From positions 62,001 to 126,000 of the forward strand of contig PNMQ01000002.1 of assembly GCA_013823725.1 (NCBI GenBank): 64,000 nucleotides of DNA, in the 5' to 3' direction. Within the stretch, counting starts at the first letter, position 1; each line of letters starts with the position of its first letter. The DNA is from Candidatus Pelagibacter sp. GTDB lineage: Bacteria; Pseudomonadota; Alphaproteobacteria; Paracaedibacterales; CAIOTO01. Made by a program: the position numbers and the translations under genes. The notes under the pieces are model-generated. The model worked only from the letters and a program-made list of their open reading frames with translations, did not search any database and was not told where the DNA came from. Shown here piece by piece: positions 29,245 through 37,748 of the stretch.

Positions 29245-30870
29245 ATGAATATCTTATTTGAAATTTTCAGTGAAGAAATTCCAGCAAGAATGCAGAAATG
29301 GGCAGAACAAGAATCTGTCAAAATTTTACAAAAAATACTTACTGAAGCAAACTTAAAATATGCAGACTGCGTGTCTTTCGTTGCCACCCAGAGATTAGCG
29401 TTAAAATTTACCCTATCCTATGATGCAGACGAAATTATTGAGACCGAAAAACGAGGGCCAAAAACTTCTGCCGATGATTCAATTCTTGAAAGATTTCTAA
29501 CGGCACAAAAAGCAAAAATATCAGACCTTATTGAAAAAGATGGCTATTGGTTACTTGTTTTAAAATCGAAACGCCCAAGCTTAGAGGCTATGCTTACGTC
29601 CGTGATTGACCAATTTTTAGATCAAATGCGTTGGCCAAAATCTATGCGATGGCATTTGCCCCATTCTAATTGTTCAAGTCGCCTATGGATCAGACCTATT
29701 CGTTCTATTTTATTAATGGCAGATAATAATCCTCTTCAAGTTACCATTCCTGGAACGGATCTAACCACAAACAACACTACTTTTTCTCATCGATTTATTG
29801 ACCATAAAATAATTCAAATTCCACATGTGAATGATTACGAAAAAACACTCGAGAAGAACCATATCATCGTTCCTTTTCAAAAAAGAAAAGAATATATTAT
29901 TAAGGATATCCAACAAAAAGCAGCTACACAAAACCTTCAAATAATAGAAGATCATGAACTACTAGATGAAGTGACCGGCCTTGTTGATGTTCCAATTGTG
30001 CTAATTGGTGAAATTGGTGAAAAATTCATGGTACTTCCATCTGAAGTTTTAACAACTTCAATGAAAGTGCATCAAAAATATATTGCATTTATGGACTCTA
30101 AAACCCATAAGCTAGCTCCTTATTTTTGTGCCATGCTTCACCAGACCCCCATCAAACCATCCATTGTCAAACATGGATTTGAAAAAGTTCTAACCGCACG
30201 ATTAACCGATGCTTTGTTTTTCTTTAATAATGACAAAGATACACCTCTTAAAAATCTAACTTTTAAATTCCAATCTTATATTTTTCACGAAAAACTTGGA
30301 TCGTTACAAGACAAGGTAGATCGCATTTTAAAAAGCATTGATGAGCTTGATATCATACAAGATACAAATATCTCTCACCTCAAACGTGCAACATTACTTT
30401 GTAAGGCAGATTTGTTCACTCAAATGGTCAATGAGTTTCCAGAACTTCAAGGTAAAATGGGTGAAATTTATGCGCTTCATCAAAACGAACATCCAGATAT
30501 AGCACTAGCCTTAAAGGAACATTATCAACCTTTAGGACCGTCTCAAAACATACCTAGTCAAAAGATAGGTTTATGGCTAGCTTTACTTGACAAGCTTGAT
30601 TCCGTCATTGGTTTTTTTGGACACAACATAAAACCTACAGGAAGCAAAGATCCTTTAGCTATTCGTAGGACTACACTTGGAATTATTAGAATTTGGAAGG
30701 CTTTATTCGAAGACACACTAGAAAGCTGGGCTCCACAAAACGATCAACGTTTCATAAAAGTGGTAGACAGTATTTATAAAAATCATAATCATGAAAATTT
30801 TGATGAACAAAAAGAAGCGTTATTACAATACTTGTTCGACTATATTCAAAAAAGATATGAAGGCATTTAA
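29245..30870 (+). CDS. glyS: Glycyl-tRNA synthetase beta subunit lacking the anticodon-binding domain
   Basis: GlyS binds tRNA-Gly and supports the GlyQ catalytic subunit. The 541-residue product matches GlyS from its N-terminus (LLFEIFSEEIPARM) through the HD-like core block (ALLDKLDSVIGFF ... KPTGSKDPLAIRR near residues 450-480). It then stops with FDYIQKRYEGI. From memory the family is about 660-700 residues and ends in a DALR anticodon-binding domain of 120-150 residues. That domain is missing, and the next gene starts 13 nt after the TAA with no residual coding in other frames. So it is a clean C-terminal loss and not a fresh frameshift. Confidence 0.9.
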   Translation: MNILFEIFSEEIPARMQKWAEQESVKILQKILTEANLKYADCVSFVATQRLALKFTLSYDADEIIETEKRGPKTSADDSILERFLTAQKAKISDLIEKDGYWLLVLKSKRPSLEAMLTSVIDQFLDQMRWPKSMRWHLPHSNCSSRLWIRPIRSILLMADNNPLQVTIPGTDLTTNNTTFSHRFIDHKIIQIPHVNDYEKTLEKNHIIVPFQKRKEYIIKDIQQKAATQNLQIIEDHELLDEVTGLVDVPIVLIGEIGEKFMVLPSEVLTTSMKVHQKYIAFMDSKTHKLAPYFCAMLHQTPIKPSIVKHGFEKVLTARLTDALFFFNNDKDTPLKNLTFKFQSYIFHEKLGSLQDKVDRILKSIDELDIIQDTNISHLKRATLLCKADLFTQMVNEFPELQGKMGEIYALHQNEHPDIALALKEHYQPLGPSQNIPSQKIGLWLALLDKLDSVIGFFGHNIKPTGSKDPLAIRRTTLGIIRIWKALFEDTLESWAPQNDQRFIKVVDSIYKNHNHENFDEQKEALLQYLFDYIQKRYEGI

Positions 30871-30883
30871 TAAAGGTAAAAAT

Positions 30884-32149
30884 ATGACTGTTAAATTAAC
30901 AACTTTAGATAACGGCATTCGTGTTGTAACAGATGAAATCGATCATGTAAAATCCATTTCTTGCGGTGCATGGTTTGCAGCAGGAACACGCCATGAAACG
31001 GAAAAGGAAAATGGCATTGCACACCTACTCGAACATATGGCTTTTAAAGGCACAACTCAACGATCTGCTTATGATATATCCGTTGAAATAGAAAGTGTTG
31101 GTGGCTATTTAAATGCGTATACATCGAGAGAATCAACAGCATATTATGCACGTGCACTTTCTCAGCATTTACCTTTGTGTATCGATATTTTATCTGACAT
31201 TCTTCAAAATTCCGTATTTGATGAAGACGAGTTAGAGCGTGAAAAAGGTGTTGTACTTCAAGAACTAGGACAAGCAAAAGATACCCCAGACGACATTATT
31301 TTCGATTATTTTCAAGAAGAATGTTATCCTGATCAACCGATGGGATATTCCATTTTGGGAACAGAAAAATCTGTTAGATCCATACAAGCCAATGATTTAA
31401 AAAATTTCATTCAACAAAAATATACACCAGGCAATATGGTTTTTTCTGCAAGCGGTCTTGTTAAACATGACGAAATTGTTAAACTGGTCGAACAGTCATT
31501 TAAAAACTTACCTCACCATCCTTTGCAAGAATTGCAACAAGCGAGGTATGTAGGAAAAACAAAATTCGAGATAAAACCTTTAGAGCAGGCACATGTTCTT
31601 ATAGGTGCAGAAACTATCAATTACTTTGATCCATTATATTTCCCTTTAATGATTTATAGCATGATATTGGGAGGCGGAATGTCTTCACGACTGTTTCAAG
31701 AAATTAGAGAAAAGCGTGGAATGGTTTATTCCATCTTCACCACAACATCTATTTTCAAAGACAGTGGTACCTTTGGCATTTATGCAGGCACTGGTGTTGA
31801 AGAATTGAAACAATTGGTTCCTTTAGTCGCACAAGAACTTGAAAAAGCATGTTCTGGTTTTCAAGATGATGAAATTTCAAAAGCAAAAAATCAACTTAAG
31901 GCAAGCTTACTTATGGGTCTTGAAAGCACATCCAGCCGTTGTGAACGCTACGCTAATCAGGTCCTTATTCATGGGACCACAAAATCAATTGATGATATTA
32001 TCCAAAAAGTTGATCAAATAACAAATCAACAACTTATTCAAATTGCAGAAAAAATTTATACAAACAAACCAACTCTTGTAGGTGTTGGACCTGTTGATCA
32101 TTTGAAAAATAATTATTCAGAACTAACTTCTTTCAGCCAAATCACATAA
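30884..32149 (+). CDS. M16-family zinc metallopeptidase (mitochondrial processing peptidase-like)
   Basis: This is a pitrilysin-type peptidase. The inverted zinc motif HLLEHMAFKG lies near residue 48, with the downstream Glu in the ELEREKGVVLQELGQ block. GGGMSSRLFQEIREKRGMVYSI near residue 265 is the typical second-domain glycine-loop sequence. At 421 residues it is the usual size of the alphaproteobacterial single-chain homologue related to mitochondrial MPP-beta. I chose ATG 30884, which begins MTVKLTTLDNGIRVVT; an upstream frame to 30791 lies inside glyS. It follows glyS by 13 nt and ends with a hairpin terminator. The cytosolic substrate is unknown. Confidence 0.94.
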   Translation: MTVKLTTLDNGIRVVTDEIDHVKSISCGAWFAAGTRHETEKENGIAHLLEHMAFKGTTQRSAYDISVEIESVGGYLNAYTSRESTAYYARALSQHLPLCIDILSDILQNSVFDEDELEREKGVVLQELGQAKDTPDDIIFDYFQEECYPDQPMGYSILGTEKSVRSIQANDLKNFIQQKYTPGNMVFSASGLVKHDEIVKLVEQSFKNLPHHPLQELQQARYVGKTKFEIKPLEQAHVLIGAETINYFDPLYFPLMIYSMILGGGMSSRLFQEIREKRGMVYSIFTTTSIFKDSGTFGIYAGTGVEELKQLVPLVAQELEKACSGFQDDEISKAKNQLKASLLMGLESTSSRCERYANQVLIHGTTKSIDDIIQKVDQITNQQLIQIAEKIYTNKPTLVGVGPVDHLKNNYSELTSFSQIT

Positions 32150-32162
32150 TTGCTGCTCTTTC

Positions 32163-32193
32163 AACCCTTCACACTATTGACAGTGAAGGGTTT
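32163..32193 (+). terminator. Terminator after glyQ-glyS-M16
   Basis: AACCCTTCAC (32163-32172) pairs with GTGAAGGGTT (32183-32192) around a 10-nt loop and is followed by a short T-rich stretch. It lies 14 nt after the M16 peptidase stop. Confidence 0.65.
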
Positions 32194-32253
32194 GTTATTA
32201 TGACACTATGGTTGTACAAAAAATATAAATGAATAATAAAGTCTACATCTTGA

Positions 32254-32875
32254 TGTTTTTATGATAAAAATGACGAGATCTTTATAAAAAGGAACATCTC
32301 GACATTTTGTGAAAAAGAGAATCCTCAAATTATTAATATTAATCACCTCGAAAGTAACGATATTGCTAAAACCATTATCCTTTCTGGAGTAATATAGGTT
32401 GATCCTTCATCTTCATTCACTTTGTCAGGACTATTAGGACGTTTCTTTATAGGTGCTGAACCACTTTTTAGCGGTAATTCCTTCAGGCAACATCTTCAAC
32501 GACTTCATCCAACTCTTATTCAAGAAACGGATACATCATTACCACAAATCACTGAATCAAATAGAAAGATCAATGATGTTTCTTTTTTATACCCCAATGA
32601 GCAATTATTTTTAATTGGATCTTCTACGTATCGACCCTGCAAAACGTATAACTCTATCTACAAATCTAACAGATCACATACAAAATGTATCTTCAAGATT
32701 TCAATCAGGACTTCCAAATTTTTCAGGAATGAGTGGTGGTGGCGTCGTTCTGTGCGATATTAACAGTAATCAGAATTCATGTTCTTTAGTGGGAACACTT
32801 TTTGCTACTTATTACCTACCATCAGAATCAAGTTCATCACAAATTCACAAACATGTAAATAAAATTAGAGAATAA
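32254..32875 (+). pseudogene. Decayed trypsin-like serine protease gene
   Basis: Two frames together give one protein-like sequence. Frame 1 is readable from 32254, includes SNDIAKTI (reminiscent of the catalytic-Asp motif), is broken by TAG at 32395-32397, and continues through LSGLLGRFFIGAEPLF to about 32630. The sequence then continues in frame 2 as DPAKRITLSTN and reaches SGMSGGGVVLCD, which matches the catalytic-Ser GxSGG motif of chymotrypsin-fold proteases, ending at 32875. The catalytic-His part and a start codon are missing at the 5' end. An in-frame stop, a frameshift and 5' loss together mark it as a pseudogene. The family call rests on the short motifs and is moderately sure. Confidence 0.6.
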
Positions 32876-32935
32876 ATAAATGGAATTTTCGTATTAATAA
32901 TGTATAGAATAAAAGAAAAAAAATAGGTTGATTTA

Positions 32936-33389
32936 ATGAAAATATTTGTTGTTCTTCTAACCTTAATTTTTTCACCTTCTCTAAGCTTTTCAAATTCACA
33001 GGCAGACACTTGCAACAATTGCTACCGAAAAGTTCTTCATTTTCACAAAGATGTCAGTCTTATTGGATACAAGATCCTTACAAATTAACACCAAAAGAAA
33101 TACAAAAAATTGATTTCATATTACAAGACAAAACTATTCCGACATATAATTCTAGTCTTCTTATCGACATAGGAGAACCACTAGAAATATTATTAAAAAA
33201 GTGCAATGATAAATATATCAGCGGAAAAGAAATATCTTTACTAAGAGATTTTTAAAAAAATATGGTATGTATAAATACGTCCTATTTATTGATCAGATGA
33301 AACCTGCTGTGTTTCAAGAAAATGAAAAAGTAAAAATGATATCTTTTGAAATACTGGACGATAATACAATTTTCTCCTGTCCTTACTAG
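32936..33389 (+). pseudogene. Decayed gene for a small exported protein
   Basis: An ATG at 32936 begins a good signal peptide (MKIFVVLLTLIFSPSLSFS) in frame 2, but that frame closes within 55 codons. Frame 1 takes over near 33001 with LLPKSSSFSQRC and PYKLTPKEIQKIDFIL, and ends in SLLRDF and TAA at 33253. Frame 3 then continues smoothly as LKKYGMYKYVLFIDQMKPAVF to a TAG at 33387-33389. The second shift lies in a T6A7 run (33248-33261 region), a typical slippage site. Two frameshifts in about 450 nt indicate an inactivated gene. The family is not recognised. Confidence 0.6.
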
Positions 33390-33481
33390 GAACTATAGCT
33401 AGTTTTAAAAGCGGTTTAAAATACCCAATAATCCATCATATCAGCTAAGCAATAAACTTTTACGCATTGTGCTTCAAAATA

Positions 33482-33490
33482 TGATATAAT
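33482..33490 (+). promoter_or_regulatory. Extended -10 promoter of tatA
   Basis: TG-A-TATAAT (33482-33490) lies 30 nt before the tatA ATG. No good -35 is present. AGGTATT just before the ATG gives a Shine-Dalgarno sequence. Confidence 0.5.
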
Positions 33491-33520
33491 ATAAATATAT
33501 ATTTAAGAATAGGTATTATT

Positions 33521-33661
33521 ATGGGATTAAGTTTTAGCCATCTTGTTATAATGGTCATCGTTTTTTTGATTATTTTTGGTGCAGGCCGCATGCCACAAAT
33601 CATGAGCGATCTTGCAAAAGGAATTAAAGCATTCAGAGATGGAATGAAGGACCCTGAATAA
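33521..33661 (+). CDS. tatA: Twin-arginine translocase subunit TatA, minimal length
   Basis: TatA oligomerises to form the pore for folded proteins exported by the Tat pathway. The 46-residue product has the family pattern: [19 protein letters not shown] as the single membrane helix, the FGAGRMPQI hinge, then an amphipathic helix ([15 protein letters not shown]) and a very short charged tail. Known TatA proteins usually add a 20-40 residue disordered tail, so this is near the minimum. ATG 33521 follows AGGTATT at good spacing. tatB and tatC are not in the window. A possible Tat substrate is the M15-like peptidase at 8697-9362. Confidence 0.88.
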   Translation: MGLSFSHLVIMVIVFLIIFGAGRMPQIMSDLAKGIKAFRDGMKDPE

Positions 33662-33704
33662 GTATCAATAATTTTCAACGCCATCTTTAAAATCAATCAC
33701 TTTA

Positions 33705-35102
33705 ATGCAGAAACCAAATATGAAATTATTGTCTAAAAGAATTGTGAAATCTTTGTGCATAGCTGTAACCTTACTATGTTTTCATTCTGTGACAATGTGT
33801 CATGATGGTGAAAAAATTGAATTTATAAGTGATGATGAAATCGAAACAGCACTAAGCGATTGGCTCAAAGAAATATTTGAAGCCGCAGGAATGTCCATAA
33901 AACCACAGGTTGTTATCATTAACACATTAGATGTAAATGCTGCAGCGACGTATGGCGGCATTGTTTTTGTGAATGCAGGACTTATTATTAAATGTACAAA
34001 AGTTGAACAATTGTTAGGCGTATTAGCTCATGAAACAGGTCATATTGCCGGCGGACACCTTGCGAAAATCAGTGCTGGTGTTAACGAAGCACAGGTTCCG
34101 GCTGTAGCATCCCTCATACTTGGCGGTGCCGCAACATTGTTATCTGGAAATCCTGCTGGTCTTTTAGCAGGCATGGCTGGGGGTGAACATATTTTTTTAC
34201 GTTCTATGCTAAGGTTCAGTCGAACTCAAGAAGAATCTGCTGATGCCTTTGCTTTAAAATACCTTGAAAAAAAGAAATGGCCTGTAGATGGTTTGGCAGA
34301 ATTTTTCGACGTTTTAGAAAAACAATATGGAACAATTCAAGAAGATCCATACATGTTAACTCACCCTGAATGCAAAACCCGTAAAACCAAAATTCTACAA
34401 TTTAAAGAATCACTAAAAGATTTAACTCTATATAAAATGTCAGACTCGTACACACAAAAATTTGAAAGAATAAGAGCCAAACTATTCGGTTTTTTAAAAA
34501 AACCCCTTGATATAATACGTGAATACCCAGAATCTAATACTAGTTTTCCAGCTAAATATGCACGTTTAATTTCTCATTATGTCCGCAATAAAGATTCATC
34601 TAAAATGACTCGTGTTCTTGAGATGCTTGAAAGCCTCAAAACAGACTCTCCAAAAGACCCCTATCTATATGAAATGCAAGGACAATTTCTATTTGAATCT
34701 GGACGAATCGATGAATGCATAGAACCTCTTAGAAAGGCTGTAGAAATACAACCTAAAGCATTGCTTATTAAACTTACTCTTGCACATGCCTTAATAGAAA
34801 AAAATTCAGGATCATCCAATAGCGACAATTTATCTGAGGCATTACGATACCTTAATAATGTTGTCGATCAAAATCCACAAATCCCTTTTGCATGGAAACT
34901 GATGGGAATGGCTTATGGAAAACAAATGAAATCAAATGAAGCATCAGCGTGTTTCGCAGAAGAAGCTTACTTAAGCCAGACTTTAAAATTAGCTAAAATG
35001 CATGCAGAACGCGGAAAGCATTGTAACCACACGCCGTTAAAAAAGAGATCTGAAGATATATTGCAGCAAATTAAACAAAAAGAAGAAGATAGTAAACAAT
35101 GA
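33705..35102 (+). CDS. Exported M48 metallopeptidase with TPR repeats (BepA-like)
   Basis: BepA-type proteases act in the periplasm on outer-membrane protein assembly and LptD maturation. After a signal peptide (residues about 10-30, CIAVTLLCFHSV), the M48 domain shows GGIVFVNAGLI, the zinc motif LAHETGHIAGGHL near residue 108, and the third ligand region EESADAFALKYL near 176. Residues 280-440 form TPR-like helical repeats (PYLYEMQGQFLFESGRIDEC ... IPFAWKLMGMAYG). Length (465) fits BepA. An in-frame ATG at 33720 is an alternative start. The stop overlaps the tsaB start (ATGA), so they are coupled. Confidence 0.93.
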   Translation: MQKPNMKLLSKRIVKSLCIAVTLLCFHSVTMCHDGEKIEFISDDEIETALSDWLKEIFEAAGMSIKPQVVIINTLDVNAAATYGGIVFVNAGLIIKCTKVEQLLGVLAHETGHIAGGHLAKISAGVNEAQVPAVASLILGGAATLLSGNPAGLLAGMAGGEHIFLRSMLRFSRTQEESADAFALKYLEKKKWPVDGLAEFFDVLEKQYGTIQEDPYMLTHPECKTRKTKILQFKESLKDLTLYKMSDSYTQKFERIRAKLFGFLKKPLDIIREYPESNTSFPAKYARLISHYVRNKDSSKMTRVLEMLESLKTDSPKDPYLYEMQGQFLFESGRIDECIEPLRKAVEIQPKALLIKLTLAHALIEKNSGSSNSDNLSEALRYLNNVVDQNPQIPFAWKLMGMAYGKQMKSNEASACFAEEAYLSQTLKLAKMHAERGKHCNHTPLKKRSEDILQQIKQKEEDSKQ

Positions 35103-35704
35103 ACAGACTAGCTTTTTTTCAAACTGATAAAAAAATCATTGTTGGATTACTGTGCAAAAATCAGCTTTTCTGGAAAATTGAAAATATAACATCATCAACA
35201 CAAAATGAAAAACTTTTGCATACTATTCAACATGTTATAGAAGAATCAAACGTTAAAAAAATAGATGCCATCATCACAACAAAAGGACCAGGAAGTTTTA
35301 CAAGTATTCGTATTCTATTGTCTGCTGCAATGGGGTTATCTATGGGTTACGATTGCCCCTGTTACCTTCCCACTGTCTTTGATCTTTTAGCATACAATAG
35401 AAAAAACCCATTTTACATTACCATAGACTCTAAACGAGGAACCATCTATACATTAGCTGTTAGAGAAACACTTAATATTGAGAATGTTCAAGAACTTACA
35501 CCAGAAACCTTAAATATTTTTAGAAATCAACACGACAATCTTGACGAACTGAACATGGATACAGATAATACTAACGACGAATATTATATCGAACTACTGA
35601 AAAATCTTTGTACTTTATCAAAAAATCCATCATTTGTTTCACAAGACTTTGAGCCACTGTACGTTTCACCATTGATGTATAAAAAAATTCATGAACAATG
35701 CTAA
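35099..35704 (+). CDS. tsaB: tRNA threonylcarbamoyladenosine biosynthesis protein TsaB
   Basis: TsaB is the non-catalytic partner of TsaD in making t6A37 of ANN-decoding tRNAs. The 201-residue product shows the family motif TKGPGSFTSIRI near residue 62 (GPGSFTGLRIG in most), an ASKHA-type N-terminal fold and the short C-terminal half. It starts inside the stop of the M48 gene and overlaps rimI by 14 nt, giving the common tsaB-rimI pair. Sequence is diverged but the motif and context are convincing. Confidence 0.88.
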   Translation: MNRLAFFQTDKKIIVGLLCKNQLFWKIENITSSTQNEKLLHTIQHVIEESNVKKIDAIITTKGPGSFTSIRILLSAAMGLSMGYDCPCYLPTVFDLLAYNRKNPFYITIDSKRGTIYTLAVRETLNIENVQELTPETLNIFRNQHDNLDELNMDTDNTNDEYYIELLKNLCTLSKNPSFVSQDFEPLYVSPLMYKKIHEQC

Positions 35705-36173
35705 TATTTGTAATTTTTTCAACTCAAAAGAGAATCACTTAGCATCAGTTGGATCTCTATTTAGAAATTCTGGAATACCACAATGGGGCGAGAATACTTT
35801 ATTCGATATTAAAAATGTTCCGCAAAAATGGTTGGGTATTCAAGGGTACTGCATTACTGTTTCTTCAAACATTATTTCTGCTATATTAGCCCGGTCGAAT
35901 GAAGACTTTACAGAAATATTGGCTATAGCCACTCATTCTGCTTATAAAAATAAAGGGTATGCCACTAAACTTTTAACCTATTTTATAAATCTAAAAGCAA
36001 CATCGTATCTTCTTGAGGTATCCACTCAAAATACTGCTGCTATAAATTTATATAACAAAATAGGTTTTAATGCATTATCAACACGAAAAAAATACTATAC
36101 AATGCCTGATAATTCTCTTCAAGATGCTGTTGTTATGAAACGTTCTTGCTTTCCTCAAACTGTAGGAACATAA
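35691..36173 (+). CDS. rimI: GNAT acetyltransferase RimI
   Basis: RimI acetylates the N-terminus of ribosomal protein S18 in E. coli. The 160-residue product has the GNAT core with the acetyl-CoA pyrophosphate loop AYKNKGYATKLLTYF near residue 85 (R/Q-x-x-G-x-G/A type, here NKGYA), and the LEVSTQNTAAINLYNKIGFNAL block near 110-130. It overlaps the end of tsaB by 14 nt, a usual arrangement that supports the name over other GNATs. Confidence 0.82.
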   Translation: MNNANICNFFNSKENHLASVGSLFRNSGIPQWGENTLFDIKNVPQKWLGIQGYCITVSSNIISAILARSNEDFTEILAIATHSAYKNKGYATKLLTYFINLKATSYLLEVSTQNTAAINLYNKIGFNALSTRKKYYTMPDNSLQDAVVMKRSCFPQTVGT

Positions 36174-36231
36174 ATACTTTCATACCGCATTCAAAATGCG
36201 AGAACTTTTCAATTACTTACAAAAAAATAGC

Positions 36232-36259
36232 TTGCTTTTTTTTTATAAATCCGTATAAT
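36232..36259 (+). promoter_or_regulatory. Promoter of the initiator tRNA (and probably mltG)
   Basis: TTGCTT (36232-36237) and TATAAT (36254-36259) are separated by 16 bp. The tRNA begins 10 nt after the -10 hexamer. No terminator is seen between the tRNA and mltG. Confidence 0.6.
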
Positions 36260-36269
36260 AAAAACATAA

Positions 36270-36346
<77 letters not shown>

Positions 36347-36361
36347 AAGAGAAATCAGAAT

Positions 36362-37330
36362 TTGATAATTAAAACATTACTTATTTATTGTTTTGTCATT
36401 TTGAATTTCTCAAAATCATTCACTATATTCCTTCCTCAAAATGCTACTCCTACAGAAGTTTTTGTTCGTTTTAAAAACGAAGCCACAGAAAATAGCGCGA
36501 CTTCACCCTTCTCTTTTATCCAAAGCTTCATCACGTTTGTTTACGAATTCAAAAGCTTACACAGTTCCGAATCGCAACAAGCCATTTATACCATTAATTC
36601 TTTAACTTATGATAATTTCATACAAAGAATAAAAAAGATATCAAGCAAACAACAAAAAATTAGCATCGCCCCTGGATTGACTATATGCCAGGCTATAAAA
36701 CAACTTTTGCGTGTTAATAGTTTATATGGTTTTCTACCAGAAAAAATCCCAGAAGGCTCTATTAGTCCAGGCCCTACTTATATTGATGGGATGATGACCT
36801 TTAATGATTTCATTCTACCATTAAAAAATAAAATGCAAAATCTTGTCGATCAATATTGGAGCGAAATAAAAGACACAGAAGTCGTTCTAAAATCTTCTCA
36901 TGAACTTCTCATTTTAGCATCCTTAATAGAAAGAGAAACTTATCACAACCCTGAGAAAAATATAATTGCTGGGGTATACAAGAATAGAATTAAATCTAAC
37001 ATGCGTCTTCAAAGTTGCCCAACAGTTATTTATATCATCACAAAAGGTTGTAAAGAATTTAAACGAAAACTAACATTTACAGATTTGAAGGTAGAATCAG
37101 ATTTTAACACCTACAGAAAGACGGGGTTACCACCTTCACCCATATGCCTTCCAGGTGAAAGCTCCATTAAAAGTGCCGCGCACCATGATATAAATGACTA
37201 CTTATATTTTGTAGCAAGCACTAAAGGGCAGCACCGATTCTCAAAAGACTTTGAAAGTCACAAGAATCATAAAAAAGAATGGAAAAAGGAAATAAAGCAA
37301 TTTATACAAAAAAGGAAACAACTATCATAA
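36362..37330 (+). CDS. mltG: Endolytic murein transglycosylase MltG
   Basis: MltG (YceG) is an inner-membrane lytic transglycosylase thought to terminate glycan strand growth. I place the start at TTG 36362, giving an N-terminal membrane anchor (IIKTLLIYCFVILNF), because the longer frame runs back into the tRNA. The catalytic block LASLIERET near residue 182 holds the essential Glu, and AGVYKNRIKSNMRLQSCPTVIY and YRKTGLPPSPICLPG follow as in the family. Length (322) is normal. It probably shares the tRNA promoter. The AAGAG before the TTG is a weak ribosome site. Confidence 0.92.
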   Translation: MIIKTLLIYCFVILNFSKSFTIFLPQNATPTEVFVRFKNEATENSATSPFSFIQSFITFVYEFKSLHSSESQQAIYTINSLTYDNFIQRIKKISSKQQKISIAPGLTICQAIKQLLRVNSLYGFLPEKIPEGSISPGPTYIDGMMTFNDFILPLKNKMQNLVDQYWSEIKDTEVVLKSSHELLILASLIERETYHNPEKNIIAGVYKNRIKSNMRLQSCPTVIYIITKGCKEFKRKLTFTDLKVESDFNTYRKTGLPPSPICLPGESSIKSAAHHDINDYLYFVASTKGQHRFSKDFESHKNHKKEWKKEIKQFIQKRKQLS

Positions 37331-37424
37331 AGAGTATTTTTCACACTACCTTTTAAAAATAATAATATTGAAAAAAACCTTTATTTGTGAGAACTTTAAC
37401 TATCTTCTTTGCGCATATATAATC

Positions 37425-37748
37425 ATGGATCAAAAACAACTTTTTGGAAAAAATTCAACAAATAATACAAAGCAAACATCCCAAGCACCGGTTGTTACTC
37501 CTAAAAAAGCTTTTCCAAAATTAAATCTTAATGATGGGTTTGATTGGGAAACTGCAAAAGCAGAATGCATTTTTTGGCATAGAATCCAATTAGGAACTCA
37601 TATTAAACAACTTAGCAATCAGAAATCTCTTGAAACTTTCATGCTTACATTAGAAAGAGAAAAAAAAGTTAAACAAGGTATCTCTTTACCAGAAATTGCC
37701 ACATGGGAAATGTTACTTAAAAAAAACGAAAGGCCAACTTCTCGATGA
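37425..37748 (+). CDS. Small hypothetical protein coupled to lolC
   Basis: This 107-residue product is not recognised. Residues 1-40 are polar and Lys/Thr/Gln-rich and look disordered; residues 45-105 look helical with WETAKAECIFWHRIQ and LPEIATWEMLLKK. There is no signal or membrane segment. I chose ATG 37425 over an upstream TTG at 37368. Its stop overlaps the lolC ATG (ATGA at 37745-37748), so the two are translationally coupled. This suggests a link to lipoprotein release or simply shared expression. Function unknown. Confidence 0.6.
   Translation: MDQKQLFGKNSTNNTKQTSQAPVVTPKKAFPKLNLNDGFDWETAKAECIFWHRIQLGTHIKQLSNQKSLETFMLTLEREKKVKQGISLPEIATWEMLLKKNERPTSR

Noticed and set aside
30791-30883. 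Longer start for the M16 peptidase
   Set aside because: It lies inside glyS and adds a leader not seen in the family; ATG 30884 begins at the conserved N-terminus.
32600-32650. Programmed ribosomal frameshift in the protease-like gene
   Set aside because: There is also an in-frame TAG upstream and a missing 5' end, and no slippery heptamer with a structure was seen; decay explains all three.
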